A stretch of DNA of 8,112 bases from Micrococcales bacterium (GCA_030452775.1 JAKDLQ010000100.1:1-8112); one strand, 5' to 3'; positions 1 to 6,515 are shown, counted from the stretch's first letter. Numbers and translations are program-made. The notes: a model not told the origin generated them from the letters alone.

Positions 1-159
1 GGGGCGCACCGCCGTCGCGCCTTGGGCAGCGAGGATCGGCTTCCTCGCCTTGCTGGCCGTGACCGCAGAGGTGGCCGCGGCGCCGGCCGCGGCGCTGGCG
101 GCGGTCGTCTCGGTGGAGTTCGGTGCGATGGTTCGGGGTGTGCTGACCGTGGTGGCCAT
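1..159 (-). CDS. Probable fatty-acid (acyl-CoA) desaturase, N-terminal fragment
   Basis: Only the first 53 codons are in the window; the frame is open to the edge. The ATG at 159-157 has a good ribosome-binding site (GAAGGGA at 175-169, 9 nt spacing). The gene starts 16 nt after the reductase stop, so the two are very likely co-transcribed. The visible part is an Ala/Thr-rich, low-complexity leader (residues 1-36) followed by a basic patch (SKARKP, 36-41). None of the membrane segments or His boxes that would identify a desaturase lies in the window. The call therefore rests on context: a reductase of this kind directly upstream matches the Rv3230c-DesA3 pair of mycobacteria, where the reductase feeds electrons to a membrane-bound acyl desaturase. 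Other electron acceptors, such as a different diiron oxygenase, are possible. The gene itself is well supported; the identity is an inference. Confidence 0.6.
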   Translation of the reverse strand, partial: MATTVSTPRTIAPNSTETTAASAAAGAAATSAVTASKARKPILAAQGATAVRP

Positions 160-168
160 ATAGGTGGT

Positions 169-175
169 TCCCTTC
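169..175 (-). promoter_or_regulatory. Ribosome-binding site of the downstream desaturase-like gene
   Basis: GAAGGGA on the minus strand begins right after the reductase TGA (178-176) and lies 9 nt before the ATG at 159. It fixes the start of the edge gene and gives it independent translation initiation within the shared transcript. Confidence 0.7.
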
Positions 176-1252
176 TCAGATGTCCAGGTGGACAGGTCCA
201 GCAGCAGCGTTGATGCAGGTTTGGATGAGCTCGCCGTCTTGCCCGTGAAGCTCACCGGTGCGCAGGTCGCGGACCTGTCCGGCGACGAGCGGGATGAGGC
301 AACTACGGCAGATGCCCATGCGGCATCCGCTCGGCATGACGACGCCGCACTCTTCGCCGGCGTCGAGCAGCGGGACGTCGCCTGCGGCGTCCACCTGCTT
401 GTCGGACTTCTCGAACGTGATGGTGCCGCCCTCACCGCCGGTCCCCGGCAGCAGGACGGGCGCGAAGCGCTCGATGGTGAGCGGGCTCGCGGCGTCCACC
501 TCGCGGTCCCAGAGGTCGGTTGCGGCGTCGAGGAAGTCGGCGGGGCCGCAGGCGTATGCCGCTCTCGTGCGCCAGTCGGGGCAGAGCGCCTCGAGGTCGG
601 TCAGGTCGGTCAGGTCGAGTCGCCGGCCGTGCTCCTCGCGGGTGTACCAGTGCTTGACCTGCAGGCCAGGGAACTGGTCGGCGAGCTCGAGCAGCTCGTC
701 GTGGAAGAGGGCCTCGGAGCGGGTCCGTGCCGAGTGGATGAGCACGACGTCGGCATCGGGTCGGCGTGGCACGAGGGTGCGGACCATCGACATCACGGGC
801 GTCAGGCCGCTGCCGGCGGTGAGCATGAGCAGCGGGCGCGGATGGCGTGGCAGGACGAAGTCGCCCTGCGGCACGTCGAGGAACAGCACGTCTCCGACCC
901 TCGTGTTGCGCACCAGCGCGGTGGAGACGAAGCCGATCGCGGTCACAGTGATGGCCGGGTCGTGACCGGCCGGGGCGGACAGGGAGTAGCTGCGCCACTG
1001 CCGGACCCCGTCGATCTCGACACCGATCCGCGCCCACTGACCGGCGAGGTGGGCGTTCCAGCCCTTGCCGGGCCGGAAGTGGATCGTCGTCGAGTCGGCC
1101 GTCTCCGGGACGACCTTGGTGACGACTCCCCGCAGCTGGCGGCTGGAGGCCAGCGGGTTGATCAGGCCGAGGAAGTCCTCCGGCTCGAGCGGGGTCGTCA
1201 ACAAGGACGCCACGCGTCGGAGCGGTCTGATTATGGTCACAATGCCAAGCAT
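176..1252 (-). CDS. Ferredoxin reductase-type oxidoreductase with C-terminal 2Fe-2S domain (Rv3230c-like)
   Basis: A 358-residue NAD(P)H-dependent flavin/iron-sulfur reductase. An FAD-binding barrel covers about residues 40-135 with the flavin motif RSYSLS (87-92). The NAD(P)-binding domain covers about 140-250 with TAGSGLTP (145-152) and ACGP (234-237). A plant-type 2Fe-2S ferredoxin domain sits at the C-terminus with ligands C310, C315, C318 and C346 (CX4CX2C...C). This order (FNR module then ferredoxin) and the N-terminal extension of about 40 residues match the Rv3230c family, which donates electrons to acyl desaturases. I chose the ATG at 1252; an open frame continues upstream to 1453 but would run into the divergent regulator gene, and its predicted residues look non-coding. 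A GTG at 1240 is an alternative; neither start has a strong Shine-Dalgarno. The gene is likely cytosolic and lies in an operon with the desaturase-like gene. Confidence 0.92.
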   Translation of the reverse strand: MLGIVTIIRPLRRVASLLTTPLEPEDFLGLINPLASSRQLRGVVTKVVPETADSTTIHFRPGKGWNAHLAGQWARIGVEIDGVRQWRSYSLSAPAGHDPAITVTAIGFVSTALVRNTRVGDVLFLDVPQGDFVLPRHPRPLLMLTAGSGLTPVMSMVRTLVPRRPDADVVLIHSARTRSEALFHDELLELADQFPGLQVKHWYTREEHGRRLDLTDLTDLEALCPDWRTRAAYACGPADFLDAATDLWDREVDAASPLTIERFAPVLLPGTGGEGGTITFEKSDKQVDAAGDVPLLDAGEECGVVMPSGCRMGICRSCLIPLVAGQVRDLRTGELHGQDGELIQTCINAAAGPVHLDI

Positions 1253-1342
1253 CCCGCGGACCCGGCCCGGAAGTCTCGTCGTGGGGCGTACCCTTTGGAC
1301 ACATAGTTTGTTGTACCGCGATAAATGCTGAGGGAAGCAGTG
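1253..1342. promoter_or_regulatory. Divergent promoter/operator region between reductase and PucR-type regulator
   Basis: This 90-nt gap separates two divergent starts. It contains a short AT-richer island (about 1294-1329) in otherwise very GC-rich DNA, where promoters for both directions would be expected. On the plus strand TTGGAC (1295-1300) and GATAAA (1320-1325) resemble -35 and -10 boxes, but the 19-nt spacing is long and the implied leader is very short. GGACA (1297-1301) and TGTACC (1312-1317) form a loose inverted repeat that could be an operator half-site pair. Individual boxes are tentative; the regional assignment follows from gene orientation. Confidence 0.45.
1331..1335 (+). 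promoter_or_regulatory. Ribosome-binding site that decides the GTG start of the regulator
   Basis: AGGGA lies 7 nt before the GTG at 1343, an ideal spacing. It falls inside the frame opened by the ATG at 1325, which has no comparable site of its own. It therefore favours GTG 1343 (or GTG 1340, only 4 nt away) over the longer reading. Confidence 0.6.
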
Positions 1343-2650
1343 GTGAAGATCCCGACAGACCCGCCGTGGTTGGTGCTCCCGGCCGAAATCAGCGACCTGC
1401 TGCGGCCCGGCCTCGACGACGTCGTCGAGCAGATCATCGAGACCATCCCGCACGACGTCCCCGACTACGCGCTGCCCATGGAGGGCCGCTTCGGGCAGGG
1501 CGTCCGTCAGGGCGTCCAGGTGGCCCTCGGCCGCTTCCTCGACCTGCCGGGGACCCGCCTGCAGGCGCTCTCCGAGGACGCCAAGTGGGTGTACGAGCGC
1601 CTCGGCAGGGGCGAGTTCCGCTCCGGCCGCAGCCTCGAGGCACTGCTGGCGGCCTATCGCTCCGGGGCCCGGGTGACCTTCCGGGCCATCTCCGGCGCGA
1701 TCGCCGGTGCAACCCCGGGCGTCGGTGACTCGGCTACCTTTACGCCCGAGTTCTCGCCAGGGGTCCTGCTGGCGCTGGGGGAGTCGATCTTCGCCTACAT
1801 CGACGAGATCTCGGCTGCGAGCGCCCAGGGCTATGCGCAGGAGCAGTCCGAGCGAGCCGGGGAGCAGCAGCGCCTGCGGGCCGGCCTCGTCGAGATGGTC
1901 CTGCGCGGTGACACGAGCGAGGCGACCCTCTCACGCGCGGCGTCCGCGATCGGGTGGAACCTGCCGGACGACGTCGTCGTCGTCACGGTCCCCTTCTCAC
2001 ACGCCGACGGTCTGCGGACGGCCCTCGGGCCCGATGCGCTCGTCGTCGAGCGTGGCGCCGAGGTGGTGGTCCTGCTCCCCTTCGGCAACCGCCTGGCGCG
2101 GACCCGGGATCTCAAGCGGGCGCTCACCGGCCGCCGAGCGATCATCGGCCCGCCGCGGCCACTGGCCACCGCGTCGGAGTCCTTGCACCTGGCGGTTGCA
2201 GCCGGAGCCCACGGTCTCGGTGGCGTCGGCACCGGCGGCAGTGGCGCCGACGGTCTGGGCCCCGCCGACGATCCTTCGCGCGAGGGGGGCATCGGCGCCG
2301 TGGCCGCGTCCGCCGGGCCGTCGGCTGACCGGGAGCGGCCGTTCTGGGTGGTCGACCATCTGGCCGAGCTGATCGTGCGTGCGGAGCCGCTCGCGACCGC
2401 CGATCTCGCCGACCGGGTGCTCGCCCCCTTGGCCGACGTGCGTGCCGCCGCGCGTGAGCGGCTCGTGGAGACCCTGTTCGCGTGGCTGCGTCACCACGGC
2501 CAGTGGGCCCCGGTCGCCGCCGAGCTCTTCGTCCACCCGCAGACCGTCGGCTACCGGCTGGGCCAGCTGCGGGAGCTCTTCGGCGCCGCCCTCGAGGACC
2601 CGCAGGCCCGCTTCGAGCTCGAGCTCGTCCTGCGGGCCGGCCACCGCTGA
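1343..2650 (+). CDS. PucR/CdaR-family transcriptional regulator
   Basis: A 435-residue regulator from the GTG at 1343. The N-terminal part (about 1-160) is an all-helical sensor-like region (PucR N-terminal type). The middle (about 175-285) resembles the GGDEF-like/CdaR middle domain. The C-terminus (about 372-432) is the PucR-type helix-turn-helix: the region from QWAPVAAELF through QTVGYRLGQLRELFG (387-414) is the typical DNA-binding helix pair, followed by a FELELVLR tail (424-431). Such regulators usually sense small metabolites and activate neighbouring catabolic or lipid genes. Here the reductase/desaturase operon is divergent and is the likely target; autoregulation through the shared gap is plausible. 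An unusual Gly/Ala-rich linker (about 286-330) separates middle and DNA-binding domains. The last 654 nt are overlapped antisense by the run-on end of the helicase frame. The ligand cannot be told from sequence. Confidence 0.92.
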   Translation: MKIPTDPPWLVLPAEISDLLRPGLDDVVEQIIETIPHDVPDYALPMEGRFGQGVRQGVQVALGRFLDLPGTRLQALSEDAKWVYERLGRGEFRSGRSLEALLAAYRSGARVTFRAISGAIAGATPGVGDSATFTPEFSPGVLLALGESIFAYIDEISAASAQGYAQEQSERAGEQQRLRAGLVEMVLRGDTSEATLSRAASAIGWNLPDDVVVVTVPFSHADGLRTALGPDALVVERGAEVVVLLPFGNRLARTRDLKRALTGRRAIIGPPRPLATASESLHLAVAAGAHGLGGVGTGGSGADGLGPADDPSREGGIGAVAASAGPSADRERPFWVVDHLAELIVRAEPLATADLADRVLAPLADVRAAARERLVETLFAWLRHHGQWAPVAAELFVHPQTVGYRLGQLRELFGAALEDPQARFELELVLRAGHR

Positions 2651-5071
2651 CCCACTGCCCGGCCCGTATGCCGCTGGGCTGAGCCCCCGGTCGCGCTGCA
2701 CGGCTGGCCCGGGTCCGAAGCGGCAGACGTGGCGCGGGGCCGGTAAGCCCAGGCTCACATAGCCGGGCGCTCGCTTGGCGAGCGCCCGAGCCAGGACCGG
2801 GACCTGCGCATCGTGGTAGTCGTGGACCTCGGCAGTCGCCTTGCCGGGGTGGGCGCGCAGGATACGTCCGGCATACTGGATGAGACGGCCCTTGAACGAC
2901 ACTGGCCCGGCAAGGAAGAGGGTGTCGAGCGCGGGACAGTCGAAACCCTCGCCGACGAGGCTGCCGGTAGCAACGGCGAGCAGTGGCGAGGATCCGGTCG
3001 GTTGCTGGAGGCGGGCCAGTGCGCTCGATCGGGCCTTGGCGCCCATGCCGCCCTTGAGCACCACCGGGCCGTGTCCACGACCGGCCAGCTGCTGGGCAAG
3101 GTCGTCGACGTGACCTGTCCGTTGGGCGAGAACCAGACAGTTCCTGCCTCGCGCGAGCGCGCCGGCCACGTCCTCGAGGATCTGAAGGTTGCGGGCGTCG
3201 TCTTCGGCGAGTGCACGGTGCAGACTCGCGATGGCACCAGGGATCGAGAGGTCCAGGTCTGCGATGTCCCTGAAGGCTGTCTCGTGCACCACCAGACGTG
3301 GCTCCGGGCGGCCCGCGGCAGCACCCTCGATCGTGCGAGCATCGGCAGGAGTGAGGGTGTGGCGGACCGGCCCCAGCTGGAAGGCGATGAGGTCATCGAG
3401 GCGGTCCCGCCGGTACGGCGTGGCGGTCAGCCCGAGCCACCGCCGAGCCGGGATCGTGCGGACTGCGGCCTCGAAGGCCGCGGCAGGGATGTGGTGGCAC
3501 TCGTCGACGACGACCAGCCCGTAGCGCGAGAGCTTCTCGCCCAGGTCGTCGCGCCGGGCCAACGTCTGGAGTGTGGCGACATCGACGGTGCCGGTGAGCT
3601 TGGAGCGCCCACCACCGATCTGACCCGGGTTGACCCCCAGAAGCGCTTGGATCTGCGTGCGCCATTGGTCGGCCAGCGTCCTGCGGTCGACGAGGACCAG
3701 GGTCGAGGTGAGGTGTTCGGCGATGGCGGCGCAGGCCATGACCGTCTTGCCGGAGCCGGGGGGTGCGACCAGCAGCCCGAGCTCGTGTCTCGCGATGTCC
3801 CCCACCGCGGCCTGCTGCGCCAGTGACAGTTCGGCCCCGAACGAGACCTCGATCGGGCTGCCCTGGACGCGCCGGTCGTGGATCTCAGGCTTGCTTCCTG
3901 CCTCTGCAAGCACCTTCACGACGGTGTCCAAGAGACCGCGCGGCAGGACCAGGTGACCGTCGAGGGTCTCGTCATAGGACTGGACGAATCGCGGGATGTT
4001 CCAGGTTGACTGCCGACGGCGCTGGCGGTCGTAGAACTCGGGATTGGCCATGGATGCGGCGTGCTTGAGTGTCGCGTAGAGTGCCGGGCTCAGCTCGTCA
4101 CCGGGAATGCGTACCCCGCCGTCGAGCATGAGATGCACGATCGGCGCAGGCCGGGGCACCGTGCGGGTCGACTGCGTACGGTGCAGCCGCTCCACCTTGA
4201 CGCCGACCCTCGGCTCCCTCAGCCCCGAGGCAAGCCTGGAGACCTGCCTCGGGGAGAGCCGATCCAGGGTCGACAGGTAGTCCCACTGGTCCTCGTACGG
4301 TTCAAGGGTCGCCAGGTCGAGAAAGACGGTCGTACCACTCTCCTTCCGGCTCCTGCCGTGCAACGGCGCTGCGATGAGATTGCCGAAGCGACCGGTCGGC
4401 ACGGTGTCCTGGGATGGGAAGAGCCGGTCGTAGGAGCTCAGGTCCATCCGTCCCCGCAGGGCGAGGGCTTCGCGGACGAGGCCGGTGCCCACCTGTCGCG
4501 CCGTGGATGCCGGGAGAGGGTCCCTGAAGAAGATCCAGACGTGGGCGCCGACTCCCGATCGGGAGACCTCCAGGGCGGCTGGCGCGCCGACGGCGCGAGC
4601 CGCTTTGAGGTACGCGAGAGCGTCGAGCATGGCGGCCGACCCGTCGAAGTCGGCGGCGAGCCAGCAGGTCAGGTCGCCCGGCAACATCGGGTAGAGACCG
4701 ATGTGACGGGTGCCGGTGAGGTGGGCCGCAAGGACCTCGGGAGTGAGCGGCAGGTATCGCCGGTCACCATGCGGAGCGCCTTTGCGCAAGCCGCCCTCCA
4801 CGGCGGGCATCCATCCAGACTTGCCGAGCCTCTGATTCTCCCACCACACGGCGTAGGTATCCCGGCGGGCGCCGAACAGCGCGGCGTAGAACGCGACTTT
4901 CGCACCTGGCGGCGACACCGCGGTGACCGGGCCCGGCGCGCGATCGAACCATGCCGTCTGCGTCCCCAACGCCGGTGCAGCCTCGCGGTCGGTGAGCCTC
5001 AGAAGCTTCTTGAGCCGCGCGTTCTCCTGGCGGAGTTCGGCCAGTTCGTGTGCCAGGTCCTTGTCAGCCAT
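1997..5071 (-). CDS. TOTE-type primase / SF2 DECH-box helicase fusion with run-on C-terminus
   Basis: The frame encodes 1024 residues, of which about 1-780 (down to 2732) look like the conserved protein. A short leucine-rich coiled coil (6-28) is followed by an archaeo-eukaryotic primase domain (about 55-280) with the catalytic DFD (141-143), the downstream GxH element (H177) and GNLIAAPLHG (230-239). The SF2 helicase follows: Walker A APPGSGKT (436-443), DECHH (523-527), GLTATP (547-552), a GEGFD segment near 707 and QYAGRILR (732-739). Such fusions are described as TOTE conflict-system primase-helicases. The ATG at 5071 overlaps the stop of the preceding small gene (ATGGCTGA), implying translational coupling. 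No stop is found at the usual family end (GYVSLGLPAPR, 770-780); the frame continues 244 more codons, 217 of them antisense to the pucR-type gene. That tail has no recognisable domain and probably arose by stop loss. Confidence 0.85.
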   Translation of the reverse strand: MADKDLAHELAELRQENARLKKLLRLTDREAAPALGTQTAWFDRAPGPVTAVSPPGAKVAFYAALFGARRDTYAVWWENQRLGKSGWMPAVEGGLRKGAPHGDRRYLPLTPEVLAAHLTGTRHIGLYPMLPGDLTCWLAADFDGSAAMLDALAYLKAARAVGAPAALEVSRSGVGAHVWIFFRDPLPASTARQVGTGLVREALALRGRMDLSSYDRLFPSQDTVPTGRFGNLIAAPLHGRSRKESGTTVFLDLATLEPYEDQWDYLSTLDRLSPRQVSRLASGLREPRVGVKVERLHRTQSTRTVPRPAPIVHLMLDGGVRIPGDELSPALYATLKHAASMANPEFYDRQRRRQSTWNIPRFVQSYDETLDGHLVLPRGLLDTVVKVLAEAGSKPEIHDRRVQGSPIEVSFGAELSLAQQAAVGDIARHELGLLVAPPGSGKTVMACAAIAEHLTSTLVLVDRRTLADQWRTQIQALLGVNPGQIGGGRSKLTGTVDVATLQTLARRDDLGEKLSRYGLVVVDECHHIPAAAFEAAVRTIPARRWLGLTATPYRRDRLDDLIAFQLGPVRHTLTPADARTIEGAAAGRPEPRLVVHETAFRDIADLDLSIPGAIASLHRALAEDDARNLQILEDVAGALARGRNCLVLAQRTGHVDDLAQQLAGRGHGPVVLKGGMGAKARSSALARLQQPTGSSPLLAVATGSLVGEGFDCPALDTLFLAGPVSFKGRLIQYAGRILRAHPGKATAEVHDYHDAQVPVLARALAKRAPGYVSLGLPAPRHVCRFGPGPAVQRDRGLSPAAYGPGSGSAVAGPQDELELEAGLRVLEGGAEELPQLAQPVADGLRVDEELGGDRGPLAVVTQPREQGLHEPLTRGGTHVGQGGEHPVGEIGGRERLRTHDQLGQMVDHPERPLPVSRRPGGRGHGADAPLARRIVGGAQTVGATAAGADATETVGSGCNRQVQGLRRGGQWPRRADDRSAAGERPLEIPGPRQAVAEGEQDHHLGATLDDERIGPEGRPQTVGV
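2764..2788. repeat. Perfect inverted repeat, 11-bp stem with 3-nt loop
   Basis: CGGGCGCTCGC (2764-2774), TTG loop, and GCGAGCGCCCG (2778-2788) pair perfectly. The element lies inside the 3' end of the conserved helicase coding region (it encodes ALAKRAPG) and 113 nt after the regulator stop. No T-run follows on either strand, so it is not a textbook intrinsic terminator. It is strong enough to slow transcription in both directions between the convergent genes. Confidence 0.6.
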
Positions 5072-5269
5072 AGCAGCTACTGATCGGCGACCTTGCCGCC
5101 TGACTGCCTCTGTGCATGGCGATGCACTCCCAGTGGCCGACCACGGCGTGGGTCAGGAGCGAGGAGACCAACTGGTGGCTCGTCGCGCCGTTCGCCTTGT
5201 AGGCATACATCACGCGACATGCCTGATGTGTTCCCGGAGCTCATCAAGGGCAGGTGAACGCCCAACCAT
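5064..5269 (-). pseudogene. Small unrecognised gene between dprA-like and helicase genes, apparently frameshifted
   Basis: An ATG at 5269-5267 overlaps the DprA-like stop as TGATG, and a TGA at 5066-5064 overlaps the helicase start as ATGGCTGA. These are two classic coupling junctions for one small gene. The span is 206 nt, two over a multiple of three, so the start frame and stop frame differ. The start frame reads MVGRSPALDELREHIRHVA and then stops at 5212. The other frame, from about 5225, reads CRVMYAYKANG, then ATSHQLVSSLLTHAVVGHWE, then CIAMHRG, with strong G/C third positions typical of real genes here. A single missing base around 5219-5235 would restore a 68-residue protein. Alternatively a 49-residue protein starts at the GTG at 5213 in the second frame. 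I do not recognise the family; it shows no signal peptide or membrane segment. Confidence 0.55.
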
Positions 5270-6240
5270 CAGACCACGATCTGGCTGAGCACCGCTCCTA
5301 GCTGAGCCGGCCTCTGGACCAGCTCGCGGACCACCGACGTGACGTCATCGATGGATGAAGTGACGTAGACGTCCGGACGGTCGCGAAGGTCCTTGCCCCA
5401 CTCCGTGCTGTTCACGACGAGATCCGTGAGAATCACAGCGCGCCCGTGATGGACTGCCATCCTCGCCTGGATGCGGGCACCACTATGCTCGCCGGCCTCG
5501 ACGACGACGGTTGCGACTCCGTAGCCAGACATCACTGCGTTGCGCATAGGAAAGTTGTGCTGTCGCGGCGGCGCGTCCGGCCAGAACTGCGACAGCAGTA
5601 GGCCCTCCTCGGCGATGCGGGCCTGGAGCCGACGGTTGGCCGCTGGGTAGCACTGGTGGATGCCCGTGCCGATCACAGCAACGGTCCGACCGCCCCTGCT
5701 CAGGGCGGTCTCGTGGGCGGCGGTATCGATCCCCGCGGCGAGTCCGGCGACAACCGTCACGTCCATCGAGACGAGGGCATCGCTGATGGATTTCGCCATC
5801 CGGATGCCATGCTCCGACGCCTTGCGCGAGCCCACCACGGACACTGCGACGTCGTCATCGACCCGATGTCCACGGGCAAACAGGAGCGGTGGGGCCTCCT
5901 GGATATCGCGCACCCGTGCGGGGTACCGCTCATCGATGATGGGCCAGAGCTCCAGTCCGTCCGCGTGCCAGGCGCGCACGTCGCGGCGCGCATCTTCCAG
6001 CCGAGCCTCATACTCGTCGTCTCCGAACAGGCTGTCAGGGACGAGTTGGGCGCGCACAGCGGCAGCGCTGCCGCGCTCCAGCACAGCGCCGGCGAGCTGG
6101 ATCCAGTTCAGCCCGCCCGTGCGCTCCCGGAGCAGCGCAACGAGCTCGGCCTGTTCCTCGACGGTCGACTCCAACACACTCTCAGCGTAGTGGAGACGCT
6201 TCCTCCTCGGCCGTAGCCGCCTTACGACACCTTCGAACAT
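5269..6240 (-). CDS. DprA-like SLOG/Rossmann-fold protein
   Basis: A 323-residue DprA/Smf-family protein. Family marks in order: VVGSRKAS (135-142), VAGLAAGIDTAAH (164-176), AVIGTGIHQCYPAANRRL (188-205), FPMRN (230-234) and VVEAGEHSGA (246-255). This is the nucleotide/ssDNA-binding Rossmann core. The part after residue 260 diverges from housekeeping DprA, and no C-terminal winged helix is evident. Classical DprA loads RecA on ssDNA in transformation; DprA-like proteins also occur in accessory and defence operons. Here the gene leads an operon with a small gene (1-nt TGATG overlap) and a primase-helicase, suggesting a shared ssDNA task. The first 20 residues are Arg-rich and the ATG lacks a Shine-Dalgarno; a TATTGT box (6253-6248) just 7 nt upstream could give a leaderless mRNA starting at the ATG. 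A GTG at 6177 is an alternative start. Codon choice is less GC3-biased than in the flanking genes. Confidence 0.88.
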   Translation of the reverse strand: MFEGVVRRLRPRRKRLHYAESVLESTVEEQAELVALLRERTGGLNWIQLAGAVLERGSAAAVRAQLVPDSLFGDDEYEARLEDARRDVRAWHADGLELWPIIDERYPARVRDIQEAPPLLFARGHRVDDDVAVSVVGSRKASEHGIRMAKSISDALVSMDVTVVAGLAAGIDTAAHETALSRGGRTVAVIGTGIHQCYPAANRRLQARIAEEGLLLSQFWPDAPPRQHNFPMRNAVMSGYGVATVVVEAGEHSGARIQARMAVHHGRAVILTDLVVNSTEWGKDLRDRPDVYVTSSIDDVTSVVRELVQRPAQLGAVLSQIVV

Positions 6241-6317
6241 GTGCTCGACAATAGATGTGACACCCGACAGCTGTGCCGACTCGGAGAACTCTGCTCAGGG
6301 TTTGACTCTGGCTGAGG

Positions 6318-6394
6318 TGGCGACCCCGACCGGGCTCGAACCGGCGACCTCCGCCGTGACAGGGCGGCGCGCTAACCAACTGCGCTACGGGGCC
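6318..6394 (-). tRNA. tRNA-Asp(GUC)
   Basis: Read on the minus strand, a complete cloverleaf begins GGCCCCG and ends CGGGGTC plus discriminator G and an encoded CCA (6320-6318). The anticodon stem CCGCC/GGCGG encloses loop CTGTCAC with anticodon GTC (6360-6358). The T-loop GGTTCGAGCCC and D-loop AGTTGGTTAGC are canonical. There is one G-U pair at position 2-71. It lies 48 nt downstream of tRNA-Glu and is probably co-transcribed with it. Confidence 0.95.
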
Positions 6395-6442
6395 TTACTG
6401 GTGACGCTGGTCAATCTGTGACGCTGGTGGAACTGTAACGCG

Positions 6443-6515
6443 TATCCCCAACGGGATTCGAACCCGTGCTGCCGCCGTGAAAGGGCGGAGTCCTAGGCCG
6501 CTAGACGATGGGGAC
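6443..6515 (-). tRNA. tRNA-Glu(UUC)
   Basis: On the minus strand the acceptor GTCCCCA pairs with TGGGGAT (G-U at 1-72), with discriminator A and no encoded CCA. The anticodon stem CCGCC/GGCGG encloses loop CTTTCAC with anticodon TTC (6481-6479). The segment TCGTCTAGCGGCCTAGGAC is the usual bacterial tRNA-Glu D-arm, and GGGTTCGAATCCC is the T-arm. The gene is first in the Glu-Asp pair and directly follows a good promoter. Confidence 0.95.

Noticed and set aside
164..1306. Plus-strand open frame of 380 codons opposite the reductase
   Set aside because: It is antisense to a clear FAD/NAD(P)/2Fe-2S reductase, shows no family motif and has no ribosome-binding site; long antisense frames are expected at this GC content.
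2676..2686. Small GGGC-TGA-GCCC hairpin after the regulator stop as terminator
   Set aside because: Only a 4-bp stem and no T-run; too weak to call.
2813..3826. Plus-strand open frame of 337 codons opposite the helicase
   Set aside because: It is antisense to conserved helicase motifs, with composition of a mirror frame and no recognisable domain.
4061..5083. Plus-strand open frame of 340 codons opposite the primase domain
   Set aside because: It mirrors the conserved primase region; Arg/Gly-rich with no motifs.
5077..5265. Third-frame minus-strand reading of 62 codons in the dprA-helicase gap
   Set aside because: It shares neither coupling junction and its third-position bias is weaker than that of the frame ending at 5064.
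6318..6345. tRNA-Asp 3' end as an integration attachment site
   Set aside because: No second copy of this sequence was found near the distal end of the operon and there is no integrase gene in the window.
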